49,531 nucleotides of DNA from Treponema sp. (GTDB taxonomy: Bacteria; Spirochaetota; Spirochaetia; Treponematales; Breznakiellaceae), in contig JAITNM010000181.1 in NCBI GenBank assembly GCA_031290475.1, forward strand, positions 1 through 49,531, given 5' to 3'. This document shows positions 26,940 through 35,296 of the stretch, piece after piece (position 1 is the first letter of the stretch; each line of letters starts with the position of its first letter). The notes beneath the pieces are model-generated. The model ran no database searches. It worked only from the letters and a program-made list of their open reading frames with translations, and was not told where the DNA came from. A program made the translations under genes and the position numbers.

Positions 26940-26945
26940 GATTTT

Positions 26946-28331
26946 ATGGTCAGGCAAAAAAGCCCTTTGGGCCTTTTAAAAAAGGCTGTTTCCCTTGCCG
27001 GATGCGTCACAAGACCGCTTTGGCTTGGGGCGGAATTTTTTGGCCGGCAGGGCCTGGCAAATCACGCCGCTGCCGGGGCTTACGGCTTCTTTCTCTCCGC
27101 CGCCCCGGCGCTCCTCATCGTCTCTTTTTTCATTTTCAGAACCATCCAGACGTCTCCGGAAGCCGTAGTGGAACTGGTTTCCCGCTCCGGCTTTTTTTCA
27201 AACACCTTCGATATTCCGGGTATTATTAAAACTTTTTTAGCGACTCAAAAACAGGGCATCCCGGGGTTCATCTCGGTGTTAAGCGTACTTTGGGCGGCAG
27301 TGGTCTTTTCCTCGGTGATGCGCCGGGGGCTTGAGATTGTCTTTATCCCGGCCAGGACTTCCGGTTTGGCGGGAAATTTCGAGCCGAAAAGCCGGGGACT
27401 CCTGGGTACTATCGGCGTCTCCCTGGGAATTGAAGCGGCGCTGATCCTCTTTACATTCGCGGCGGTGATGAATTCATACCTCATGATAAGGCTGTTTCAG
27501 TTTCTCGGGATTATTTCTCCAAGAATTCCAAGCTTCTTCCGGATTGGGGTATCCCTCATTCCCAACCTGGTAATGATTCTGCTCGTTTACTGCGCCTACT
27601 CCTTCATTCCTTCAAATCCCCCTAAACCTCCTGCCGCTCTGGGAGGAACCGCCGCCTGTCTTATCCTCTATGGCGCGGTATCTTTCCTGCTGCATTTTAT
27701 CCTGCTCCCGGGCAGGTACAATATTCTCTACGGAACCCTGGGAAGTCTCATTATCTTCATTATTAATGTGTACTTCTTTTTTTTATTTTTCTTTTTTGGC
27801 GCGGAACTAAGCTATGTTATTGATTCCTTTGATGTGCTCTATTTCAGCAAATTCAGGAAAATCCATTCCTCCCCGGCGCAGAAATACAATTTTTTTGAAA
27901 AGCATCTCTTCGCTTCTTTTGAAGGCCCTTTACATAAATACATACGCCGTTTTAAAAAGGGAGATGTTATCATGCGGAAAAATGATATAAACTGGGATGT
28001 TTATTACCTGGTTTCAGGAGAAGTGGGCATCTTTCTGGATTCCCCGCCTGAACATGAGGGCAAAGACCCCGGTCTTTACCCGGAGGAGAGCGGCATCGCC
28101 ATAGTCGGAGAGGGAAACTTTTTTGGAGAAATGGAATACCTTCTGGATGAGCCGAGGAGCGCCGGGGCGCGCGCCCTGAGGGACGCCGTTACCCTGGCCC
28201 TTCCGCCGGAATTTTTCTGGAAGCTCATAAACAACGATCCTGCCATAAATTACAGGCTGATAGAAATACTATCGGAGCGCTTAAAACACACAGATGAAAA
28301 ATTCACCGCCGCATCCCAAGAAGGCGGATAA
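26946..28331 (+). CDS. YihY/BrkB-type membrane protein fused to a cyclic-nucleotide-binding domain
   Basis: 461 residues. The first about 300 form a YihY/BrkB (UPF0761) integral-membrane domain with some six helices (NHAAAGAYGFFLSAAPALLIVSFF, in pieces; later LYGTLGSLIIFIINVYFFFLFFFFGAELSYV). After residue about 320 comes a soluble domain of the cyclic-nucleotide-binding fold: FKKGDVIMRKNDINWDVYYLVSGEVGIFL, then the phosphate-binding cassette FFGEMEYLLDEPRSAGARA, with the Glu and Arg that hold the cyclic phosphate present. YihY proteins were once called ribonuclease BN by error; their transport or channel role is unclear. The fusion suggests a membrane process gated by cAMP or cGMP (inference). 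Its 3' end overlaps the convergent rluD by 29 bp. It has no Shine-Dalgarno. Confidence 0.85.
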   Translation: MVRQKSPLGLLKKAVSLAGCVTRPLWLGAEFFGRQGLANHAAAGAYGFFLSAAPALLIVSFFIFRTIQTSPEAVVELVSRSGFFSNTFDIPGIIKTFLATQKQGIPGFISVLSVLWAAVVFSSVMRRGLEIVFIPARTSGLAGNFEPKSRGLLGTIGVSLGIEAALILFTFAAVMNSYLMIRLFQFLGIISPRIPSFFRIGVSLIPNLVMILLVYCAYSFIPSNPPKPPAALGGTAACLILYGAVSFLLHFILLPGRYNILYGTLGSLIIFIINVYFFFLFFFFGAELSYVIDSFDVLYFSKFRKIHSSPAQKYNFFEKHLFASFEGPLHKYIRRFKKGDVIMRKNDINWDVYYLVSGEVGIFLDSPPEHEGKDPGLYPEESGIAIVGEGNFFGEMEYLLDEPRSAGARALRDAVTLALPPEFFWKLINNDPAINYRLIEILSERLKHTDEKFTAASQEGG

Positions 28332-29235
28332 TTTTCCGGAACCGTTCCGGCAGGGGAATACTGAAACGCCGGGGAGAAGGAAGCGCGTTTTCCGCGGAAA
28401 AGGGCAGTTGTATGGAAAGGCTCTTTGCGTGGAGCATCAATGTTGCGTTTTTAAACTTCTTATCCTTCTGTCCGTTGTAAAGGGGATCCCCCAGAATGGG
28501 GCAGCCCAGGTGGAGGAGATGTACCCGTATCTGGTGGGTCCTTCCGGTATAAGGACGGAGCAGGAGCAGGGAGTATCCCTCCCAGCGGCGTATTACCCGG
28601 TAGGCGGTTACGGCCGGTTTCCCCGTGGTTTCTGAAACCGTAAACTTCTTTCGATCCCGTTTGTCCCGGGTGATTCTTGTTTCCACCTTGCCCCGGTTTT
28701 CGGCCGGCCCTCCCCGGACTATGGCGGCGTAAATCTTCCGCACGCTCCGTTCTTTGAATTGGGAGGAAAGAAACGCCAGGGCTTCGTCATCATAGGCGGC
28801 GATAATCACCCCTGAGGTGTCCTTGTCAAGGCGGTGCACGATACCGGGCCTAAAGCCCTCCCCTGCCCCGCCGAGGTTCCGCCGCCGCCAAAGCAGGGCG
28901 TTTGCCAGGGTACCCCGGTGATTTCCCGCACCGGGATGAACTACCATGCCCTGCTCTTTATTGATCACGACCACCCGCCCGTCCTCGTACATAATATCCA
29001 GGGGAAGGTCTTCAGGAATAAGATCCGGAGGTTCGCGGTCGTTCCAGAAAAGCTCAAGGAAGTCCCCCGCTTTTAAGAGCCTGGAAATTTTTACTTCTTT
29101 TCCATTCACTTTAGCTTTAAGATTTTTTGCCTTGATCTGGGACCGTGAAAGAAGCTTGAGGTACAGGGCCGCGTACCGATCAAGCCTGAGCCTGGACGGA
29201 ATTTCGCCCGCCACATATCCGGAATAAGCGGGCAA
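28303..29235 (-). CDS. rluD: RluD-like large-subunit pseudouridine synthase
   Basis: 310 residues: an S4 domain at about 15-75 (PSRLRLDRYAALYLKLLSRSQIKAKNLKAKVNGKEVK, in pieces), then the RluA-type catalytic domain with HRLDKDTSGVIIAAYDD (catalytic Asp) and GRTHQIRVHLLHLGCPILGDPLYN. RluD forms pseudouridines in helix 69 of 23S rRNA. It appears to start with TTG at 29235, directly after the stop codon of the upstream gene; a GTG at 29214 is possible. It is the last gene of the pilZ operon and overlaps the convergent membrane gene by 29 bp. Confidence 0.9.
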   Translation of the reverse strand: MPAYSGYVAGEIPSRLRLDRYAALYLKLLSRSQIKAKNLKAKVNGKEVKISRLLKAGDFLELFWNDREPPDLIPEDLPLDIMYEDGRVVVINKEQGMVVHPGAGNHRGTLANALLWRRRNLGGAGEGFRPGIVHRLDKDTSGVIIAAYDDEALAFLSSQFKERSVRKIYAAIVRGGPAENRGKVETRITRDKRDRKKFTVSETTGKPAVTAYRVIRRWEGYSLLLLRPYTGRTHQIRVHLLHLGCPILGDPLYNGQKDKKFKNATLMLHAKSLSIQLPFSAENALPSPRRFSIPLPERFRKIIRLLGMRR

Positions 29236-29799
29236 TCAGGGAACTCCGGCCTCTTCGGGGACGGCCGTTTCAACCCCTGTCGGAGCGCCCTCACGGGCGC
29301 CGCTTTCATCCTGCCCGTCTTCCGCTTCGGGGGGCGCCTGTTCCTGGGGCCAGGGACTGCGCCTGATAATAGCTTCGCCGGGGGGTAATTCAGCCAGCTC
29401 ACGGCGAAGCTTGGTCTGCTTATACTGGACGACACAATAATCCACTATGGCGACGAAAACCGAAATCCCGGCCGCCGCGCCAATGGCGAGGGTGTAATCC
29501 TCCTTGGTCATAGCCACCGCGCCGGAGGATTTCATGGGCCAGGGAGCGTAACGGGTATCCCAATTGTTATTGGACCACCGGGAAAAATCCACCAGCTCGG
29601 AAGCAAGAAAATAGGCAAAGGGAAAGGCGCCGAACATGATGATTTCAAAGCGGCGCAGATCCTTGGCCCACTGGGGAAAGTCCTTCTTTTCCGGGGCCGG
29701 GGGTTCTATAAAAACAGTCCCGGTATCGGCCTCCGCAAAAAGCGGAATATCTGAAAAAAAAATAAAAAGACAGAAAAGAAGCATTACCTGTTTTTTCAT
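29236..29799 (-). CDS. Exported or membrane protein of unknown function
   Basis: 187 residues: a signal peptide or first helix (VMLLFCLFIFFSDIPLFAEA), a short periplasmic stretch with aromatic residues, two hydrophobic segments (FEIIMFGAFPFAYFLASELV and LAIGAAAGISVFVAIVDYCV), and a Pro/Glu/Gly-rich acidic tail. No family is recognised. It overlaps yggS by 4 bp and is followed directly by rluD. Proteins of this shape recur in treponemal genomes as far as I recall, but the role is unknown. Confidence 0.72.
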   Translation of the reverse strand: MKKQVMLLFCLFIFFSDIPLFAEADTGTVFIEPPAPEKKDFPQWAKDLRRFEIIMFGAFPFAYFLASELVDFSRWSNNNWDTRYAPWPMKSSGAVAMTKEDYTLAIGAAAGISVFVAIVDYCVVQYKQTKLRRELAELPPGEAIIRRSPWPQEQAPPEAEDGQDESGAREGAPTGVETAVPEEAGVP

Positions 29800-30509
29800 A
29801 ACCGCCTCTCCCCAAAAATCGCGGTTCCTATCCGCACCAGGGAGGAACCTTCTTCGATGGCAATTTCAAAATCCCCGGACATCCCCATGGAAAGGCAGGA
29901 CCAATCCGCTTGGGGAAAACGCTTCCGCAATTCATTTCCGGCATGTACCAGGGAACGAAAAGCCCTGCGGATACGCAGTTCCTCACCGGTCAGAGGCGCC
30001 ATGATCATGAGCCCCCGGGGAAGAAGTCCCGGATAGGATAACACTTTCTCGGCGCCTCTGAAAAGCTCCCCCTCTCCGGGAAAACCGGATTTTGAAGCCT
30101 CCCCGGCGTTTATTTCCAGGAGAAGGCCCAGGGGCGATTCCCTGTCCCTGCATTGCTTTCCCAGTTCATCAATGAGCTCATCCCGGTCCACCGATTCAAT
30201 GCAATCAACGAGGCTTACCGCGGTCTTAACCTTGTTCCGCTGAAGGCTTCCTATCAGGTGAATCTCCGCCCCCGGGTGTTTTTCCTGCCAATGCCCTCCG
30301 GCGCCGAATTTTCCCGCCGCTTCCTGGACCCGGTTTTCCCCGAAAAGGCCGATTCCCGCGTCCCAAGCCTCCTCGATCTTTTCAAGACAATGAAACTTGG
30401 AAACAGCCATAAGCGCAACATCACTGATTTTCCTTCCGGAACGGATACAGGCCGCCTCGATTCGTTCCCGGATTGCCTCAATGTTCCGCCCTGTCGCCGT
30501 ATCAGCCAT
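29796..30509 (-). CDS. yggS: YggS-family PLP homeostasis protein
   Basis: 237 residues of the PLP-binding barrel fold: RIEAACIRSGRKISDVALMAVSKFHCLEKIEEAWDAGIGLFGENRVQEAAGKF (in pieces), where the Lys in AVSK carries pyridoxal phosphate; later IHLIGSLQRNKVKTAVSLVDCIESVDR and LSMGMSGDFEIAIEEGSSLVRIGTAIFG. It buffers PLP and affects amino-acid metabolism; no reaction is known. I choose ATG 30509, preceded by GGGGGAA; it overlaps the rsmA stop by 8 bp. The enzyme is of normal length. Confidence 0.92.
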   Translation of the reverse strand: MADTATGRNIEAIRERIEAACIRSGRKISDVALMAVSKFHCLEKIEEAWDAGIGLFGENRVQEAAGKFGAGGHWQEKHPGAEIHLIGSLQRNKVKTAVSLVDCIESVDRDELIDELGKQCRDRESPLGLLLEINAGEASKSGFPGEGELFRGAEKVLSYPGLLPRGLMIMAPLTGEELRIRRAFRSLVHAGNELRKRFPQADWSCLSMGMSGDFEIAIEEGSSLVRIGTAIFGERRL

Positions 30510-31416
30510 GTATTCCCCCATTTTCAAGAACCCGTTCAAGGGCGCCGGCCAGCGCGCAAAATTCTCCGATCCCAAGCCGTTCCGCCCGCTCTGTACCGGC
30601 TATCCCCGTATCGGCAAGAAGGGCCGCGGTAATTTCCCGCGCATCCGTAGTATTACTGTTTTCAGTTCCATGTCCTATTATTGAAGATACAAATGTTTTA
30701 AGGTTATTCTGAATAGTTTTTCTGCGGGAAGAAAAGAGAGAACGGACAATGGGCTTAAAATACTGAGGGTAAGAAGCAGGATCAATATCGTCCCGCTTTT
30801 CCAGGAGGACCCCCTGGGAATCCACCCTGGGTTCCGGATAGAAGGCGGCCCCCTTGATCCCCGAAAGGAGTTTTATTTTATATGCCGAAGCGCAGAGTAC
30901 CGAAAAGGAAGAGTAATCTTCCGTACCAGGCAAGGCGGCCATGCGCCGGGCTACTTCCCTCTGTACTGTTACTACCATCCGCTTAAAAAACCTTTTTTTC
31001 TCAATAAAGTCCGCCAGCAATGCGGCGCCTATATTATAGGGCAAATTGCTTAAGAGGTAATCCCCCAAGGAAGCCGTCTTGGGCCATGTTTTCATCACAT
31101 TCCCGCTTACCAGGGTAAAACCCTCCACCCCTCCGAAAAATTCCTCCAGTACCGCGATAAACCCCTTGTCTATTTCAAAGGCGGTTACCCCTACCCCCTT
31201 TTCCAGGAGTCCTGCCGTCATAGCCCCCAAACCGGGACCAATCTCCCAGACCAGGCTGCCTTTTTCAGCCTTCAGGGCGTCAAGAAGGGCTTTCCGGATG
31301 ACGGCATTGACCAGAAAATTCTGGCCGTACATCTTCCGCATCCCCAGACCCCGGCTGTCCAGAAAACACCTGATTTCCCGGGGAGAATCGTAATTAACCG
31401 GCGTTAAAAGGGGCAA
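30502..31416 (-). CDS. rsmA: 16S rRNA dimethyladenosine transferase RsmA (KsgA)
   Basis: 304 residues. It dimethylates the two adjacent adenines in the 3' hairpin of 16S rRNA. Conserved parts: KMYGQNFLVN, SAM-binding EIGPGLGAMTAGLLEKG, FEIDKGF, catalytic NLPYN (IV motif), and VQREVARRMAALPGTEDYSSFSVL. It apparently starts with TTG 31416 inside comEC (23-bp overlap), because residues before the next Met (YDSPREIRCFLDSRGL) already fit the family. A GGAG lies about 9 nt before that TTG. It is coupled to yggS downstream. Confidence 0.94.
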   Translation of the reverse strand: MPLLTPVNYDSPREIRCFLDSRGLGMRKMYGQNFLVNAVIRKALLDALKAEKGSLVWEIGPGLGAMTAGLLEKGVGVTAFEIDKGFIAVLEEFFGGVEGFTLVSGNVMKTWPKTASLGDYLLSNLPYNIGAALLADFIEKKRFFKRMVVTVQREVARRMAALPGTEDYSSFSVLCASAYKIKLLSGIKGAAFYPEPRVDSQGVLLEKRDDIDPASYPQYFKPIVRSLFSSRRKTIQNNLKTFVSSIIGHGTENSNTTDAREITAALLADTGIAGTERAERLGIGEFCALAGALERVLENGGIHG

Positions 31417-32890
31417 GGCTTTTACTCCGGAAATTCTCCCGGTAATGAATAAAAAGGATCAGCGCCGAAAGACCCAGGGAAACGAGCAGCACTGCCTGCC
31501 AGCGGGAGGCCGGCGGGGAAGGGACCAGTGAAGCGGCGGCAACGATTTTTTCCAGGATCTGGTAAAGCAGGGAGAGCATAAAATCCGCCGCGCGTCCCAG
31601 GGGCGGGACAAGAGCAGAGAGTACGGGGGCGGCCATGGCGGCAATCATGAACAGGGTAGTGAGGGGAACGACGATAAGCCCCGCCAGAATGCCCACGGGC
31701 TGTACCATCCCGAAAAAGGCGGCCGTTACCGGGGCAGTGGCAATAAAGGCCCCCACCGACGCGGAAAAGGGCCGCAGGATAATTTCAGGCGCCTTGCCCC
31801 GCAAGAGGAAGTGAAACGCTTCCCCCAGGACGAGTATACCCCCCAGGGCAAGGTAGGAGAGCATAAATGAAAGAGAATTCCCCGAAGAAGGCCAAAGGGC
31901 AAGCTGAATAAGAAAGGCCAGGGCCAGAAGCAGGGAGGGCCTTTTAGGCAGGGACCCAAGGACGGCCAGGGCTCCCAGGAGGTACATGATGGCGGCACGA
32001 ACCAGGGAAGGCTGGAGACCGATGAGAAACACGTAGGCCGCAATGAACCCGCCCCCGGCAATTGCGGCGGCCCGGAGACCCAGGGGCTTCTTAAGGAAAA
32101 AAGCCAGAAGTCCTGAAACTATGGCCAGGTGCATCCCCGAAAGGGCAAGCACGTGGGAACAGCCTGCGGATTTATAGGAAGAGGCAAGATCGGTATCCAG
32201 GTTGTCCCTGATGCCTAAGAGCAGGGCCAGGGCCAGTCCCCCCCAATCGTAAGGGGCAAAGCGCCCCATGAGGCGAAGTCTTATGGAAGTACGGAAATTT
32301 TCCAAAGCCGGAGCGGGCCTGGTTACATGTACCGACCGGGCGCGGAAGAGGGAAGCTTTTCCGGTCCTGTCCCGCGCAAGCTCCCCTTCTAAAAAGAGAG
32401 AGCTCCCCCGCCCAAAAGCGCGGAGGCGGGAAATTTCCCCTTCCGGAAAGAAGACCGTTACTTCCCCCCGGGCGGATACCCTTATTCCCCCCTTTCCCGC
32501 GGCGCCCTCCAGCTTCAAAAGGCCCAAACCCCGGCCCCCGGCGGTAAGCCGGGGATCCTCTTTCAATACGCCGGAAATAGCCGTTACCGCCCCGTCTTCA
32601 AGACCGAAGCTTCGCGGTTTTTCAACAGCCATCCTGGCGCCAAAGCCCAGGAAAAGGCCTATGCCCAGGGCGCAAAGCCCGGCCGCGGAGATACGGTAAG
32701 GGCGGCGGCAGGAAGCGGCCGAAGCAGGCAGGTTCGCCAGTACCCAAAAAAAAGAGAGGGAAAGAAAAAGTACGGCGGCCATGAAGAACAGAGAACTGAG
32801 GGGAGCGAAGTAGTAAGAAACCGCCGCCCCCGGGAGGGCAAAATAGACCGGAGGGGTTTTAAAAAACTTTGTTATAAAAAGCTTTACCAT
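31394..32890 (-). CDS. comEC: ComEC/Rec2-type membrane protein lacking the metallo-beta-lactamase domain
   Basis: 498 residues. N-terminal helices and an OB-like DUF4131 segment are followed by the Competence domain, with YKSAGCSHVLALSGMHLAIVSGLLAFF as its signature and some eight to ten transmembrane helices. ComEC forms the inner-membrane channel for single-stranded DNA in natural transformation and in most bacteria carries a C-terminal beta-lactamase-like nuclease domain (total 700-800 residues). Here the protein stops after the helices, and rsmA follows at once. It overlaps the upstream HEAT gene by 7 bp. DNA uptake is suggested by the family but not shown; no other competence gene is seen in the window. 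Confidence 0.88.
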   Translation of the reverse strand: MVKLFITKFFKTPPVYFALPGAAVSYYFAPLSSLFFMAAVLFLSLSFFWVLANLPASAASCRRPYRISAAGLCALGIGLFLGFGARMAVEKPRSFGLEDGAVTAISGVLKEDPRLTAGGRGLGLLKLEGAAGKGGIRVSARGEVTVFFPEGEISRLRAFGRGSSLFLEGELARDRTGKASLFRARSVHVTRPAPALENFRTSIRLRLMGRFAPYDWGGLALALLLGIRDNLDTDLASSYKSAGCSHVLALSGMHLAIVSGLLAFFLKKPLGLRAAAIAGGGFIAAYVFLIGLQPSLVRAAIMYLLGALAVLGSLPKRPSLLLALAFLIQLALWPSSGNSLSFMLSYLALGGILVLGEAFHFLLRGKAPEIILRPFSASVGAFIATAPVTAAFFGMVQPVGILAGLIVVPLTTLFMIAAMAAPVLSALVPPLGRAADFMLSLLYQILEKIVAAASLVPSPPASRWQAVLLVSLGLSALILFIHYRENFRSKSLAPFNAG

Positions 32891-34107
32891 TTGATCCCTT
32901 TGAGCGCTTCCAGAGCCTCGTGCTTAATAGTTTGAGGATAGGGCAAAGAACCGGTGTAAAGCAGGGTATCGTAGGTATTCCAGTCTCCCAGCCTTCCCAG
33001 GGCCTTTACCGTTTCCAGGGTAATTTCCTCATCGTATTTTCTGTTCTGTTCCATCTCTAAATTTAAGTACCCCAACTGGATCCCCAGAACCGCTCCGGTT
33101 TTATCGTTTTTCAGGGCGCCAAGGCAGGCGATAGCTTCAAGGTAACGGGCCTTGGGAACCGAGTTTTTAGTATACCCGTCTTTAACCTGATGATAATGAC
33201 GAATCGCCAGGGGCGCGGCCCTTTCCCATTTTATTTTCCCGATTACATTAACCGCCTCGTAGCCCATGGAAGCAATTTCAGCATTCTCCGATTCAAGGTA
33301 TGCCTCTAACGCCGCTTCCGCTATTTCACCCTTGTTATAGGCGCTCAATACCCTGTTGTTGATCCCTATCCTGAAAGCAGCCAGCTTTTCCCCGTCCCCT
33401 TTCCGGCGTATCACTTCCAGCAAATACCCGTTATCATCCGGAAGGGCTTCCAGCGCCTCTTCGGTTATTGGGCCGATGGGATCCGGGTATTCTGTCATGA
33501 GCACGCCGAAGAGGATCTGGAAGGAAAGGCCGTCGCCGGTTTCGGCGAGGGCTTCAATGCAGGCCGCAAGTACCCGGTAATCTACGGGGGTATTGGAACT
33601 GTGAAGCTCATGCCGGGTTTCCACAAAGCTGTTCAGATTTTGAGTGATCCATGCGGCGTGGAGGGGACTCTTCTTCCCCAATGAAACCAGGGACTTCACC
33701 GTTTCTACCCGTATATCCGTATTCCGGAAGGATCCGAATACCGTCCACAGGGTGTTCACCCCCATCAGATATTCTGTGTTTCCCATCCCCTGGACAGCAA
33801 GAACGGTAAGCCGTATAAAATCAGGATCATCCCGGAGGGTATCCGCGTTGTCGATGGAATATTCCAGAACAAAATCGTAAAACTGCCCGATGAAATCCGC
33901 CGCTCCCTTATCCCTTGCGGCCACCCGGAGCACTTCGGCCTTGTCAGCGGCGCGGAGAAAATTCTCTATATACACGGGAAGCAAATCCGGCGGATCGGCC
34001 GCCTGGTTTCCAAGGGGCCTGTCTGAACCCTGGGCCGCAAGGCTGAACGGAGAGGGAACGCCGAACGCCAGGACAAAAGATAGAAAGCAGAGCGCTCTAT
34101 AACACAT
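32884..34107 (-). CDS. Exported HEAT-like repeat protein
   Basis: About 407 residues: a signal peptide (CYRALCFLSFVLAFGVPSPFSLAAQ) and then a long series of two-helix repeats with the HEAT-type rhythm (IRVETVKSLVSLGK, ITEEALEALPDDNGYLLEVIRR, ASMGYEAVNVIGK, ETVKALGRLGDWNTYDTL, HEALEALKGIKW). It is probably a periplasmic scaffold. I start at ATG 34107, overlapping the pilZ end by 11 bp; the frame continues upstream but would not give a signal peptide at the N-terminus. It sits between pilZ and comEC in an operon, so it may act in an envelope process under c-di-GMP control (inference). Confidence 0.78.
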   Translation of the reverse strand: MCYRALCFLSFVLAFGVPSPFSLAAQGSDRPLGNQAADPPDLLPVYIENFLRAADKAEVLRVAARDKGAADFIGQFYDFVLEYSIDNADTLRDDPDFIRLTVLAVQGMGNTEYLMGVNTLWTVFGSFRNTDIRVETVKSLVSLGKKSPLHAAWITQNLNSFVETRHELHSSNTPVDYRVLAACIEALAETGDGLSFQILFGVLMTEYPDPIGPITEEALEALPDDNGYLLEVIRRKGDGEKLAAFRIGINNRVLSAYNKGEIAEAALEAYLESENAEIASMGYEAVNVIGKIKWERAAPLAIRHYHQVKDGYTKNSVPKARYLEAIACLGALKNDKTGAVLGIQLGYLNLEMEQNRKYDEEITLETVKALGRLGDWNTYDTLLYTGSLPYPQTIKHEALEALKGIKW

Positions 34108-35239
34108 CGGTAAATTCAGGGCTTTCACTCGCCGCTCTGGCCCGTTCCGCTCCCGGCAATTGTTCAAGTTCTTTTTCAACCTTTTCAGCCTCTTCATTCA
34201 TGATCCTCAGGGGCAGGGAATCTTCATCTTCCACCATCCCGAATACTTGAGCCAGGATATGATTCCTGGTTGCCAGGGGCAGATCATCAGCCTCTATATG
34301 GAGTAAGGACTTGTTGTCCTTTTCCTTGTAATCCACCGAACGCACCGTTCCTGTCATGATCAGAGGGTCCCCGTCCAGAACAAACTGGACCTTGACCCGG
34401 AGACCCGGAGCGGTCTTCCCCCCGATGGCCAGGGCGCAGCCTCCGTCGGAAAGGTCCTCGATAACGCACTTGAGCCCGGCCTTGGTTTCAACCTGATCCG
34501 AAGTTTCGGTTTCCTCAAGAAGGTACAAAAAAGCCGAAAGCTGGGTTTTTATCCGTACCGATTTTCTTTTCTGGGTCCTGAACACCGAAGTTGAATGGGT
34601 TATTTGCAGGGCTTCAAGTCCCTTGGAGTAGACCTCATCGGTAACATCGGTATCAAAAACATACCCCGCATCCCCATCCCGCCAGAAATAGATTGAAAGA
34701 TGGGCGCCCTTTAAGCCTAAGCTCTGGGGCAGATTCGGACCTGTAGGCCGGGCTATGGTCATGTAGTCCCTGGTATTTTTGATGATATAGGAACCGAATA
34801 CCCCGGTCCCGCTTAAGAGAACCCGGACCCGTTGTTCCTCCCTAAGCTGATGGGTGTCCGTAAGGCCGTGAAGGGCCTTGGGTTTTTCCAACTCCAGCTT
34901 TTTCCGGTAGTCATATAATTTTGAGAGAAATTCCTGGATCTCCTTTTCATCACTGTCATCGGCCAATTTGGACTGCTTGACCATTAACTTGATGCACTGA
35001 TCCAGTTGTTGTTGGGACCAGAACAGGGCGGTGGGATCCTCCAGGCTGGACTTAACTGCCAGACGCCTTAAGAGTTCCAGTTCCCTGAAACTGAAGCCCG
35101 AATCCTTCCCCCGGGCATAGAACTGTATCCAGTCCCCGCTAACGCCGCCGAAGCCTCCTCCCATATCACCCCGGGATTTGGCGTTAAAGAAAACTAACAG
35201 CCCTCCTCCAGCTATGATTAATATGATAAGAAAAAGCAT
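34097..35239 (-). CDS. PilZ-domain c-di-GMP receptor, membrane-anchored
   Basis: 380 residues: a transmembrane helix at residues 1-20 (LFLIILIIAGGGLLVFFNA), a helical cytoplasmic region at about 50-130, a YcgR-N-like region at about 135-215 (QRVRVLLSGTGVFGSYI), then PilZ with the c-di-GMP motifs Arg225-x3-Arg229 (RKSVR) and Asp262-x-Ser264-x2-Gly267 (DLSDGG). Both motifs are intact, so c-di-GMP binding is expected. In treponemes PilZ proteins influence motility and virulence. It leads the operon pilZ-HEAT-comEC-rsmA-yggS-membrane protein-rluD. There is a clear promoter upstream (35268-35296) and a Shine-Dalgarno GGGAG. Confidence 0.9.
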   Translation of the reverse strand: MLFLIILIIAGGGLLVFFNAKSRGDMGGGFGGVSGDWIQFYARGKDSGFSFRELELLRRLAVKSSLEDPTALFWSQQQLDQCIKLMVKQSKLADDSDEKEIQEFLSKLYDYRKKLELEKPKALHGLTDTHQLREEQRVRVLLSGTGVFGSYIIKNTRDYMTIARPTGPNLPQSLGLKGAHLSIYFWRDGDAGYVFDTDVTDEVYSKGLEALQITHSTSVFRTQKRKSVRIKTQLSAFLYLLEETETSDQVETKAGLKCVIEDLSDGGCALAIGGKTAPGLRVKVQFVLDGDPLIMTGTVRSVDYKEKDNKSLLHIEADDLPLATRNHILAQVFGMVEDEDSLPLRIMNEEAEKVEKELEQLPGAERARAASESPEFTDVL

Positions 35240-35267
35240 GTCTACGCTCCCTTTTTAGCCTATAATA

Positions 35268-35296
35268 AGTATATCGTGATCCAGCGGGACTTTCAA
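35268..35296 (-). promoter_or_regulatory. Sigma-70 promoter of the pilZ operon
   Basis: On the minus strand TTGAAA (35296-35291), a 17-bp spacer and TATACT (35273-35268), about 28 bp before the pilZ ATG, with a GGGAG Shine-Dalgarno in the predicted leader of about 21 nt. It overlaps the start region of the divergent CPBP gene, whose -10 (TATAAT, 35261-35266) adjoins it. Confidence 0.65.
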
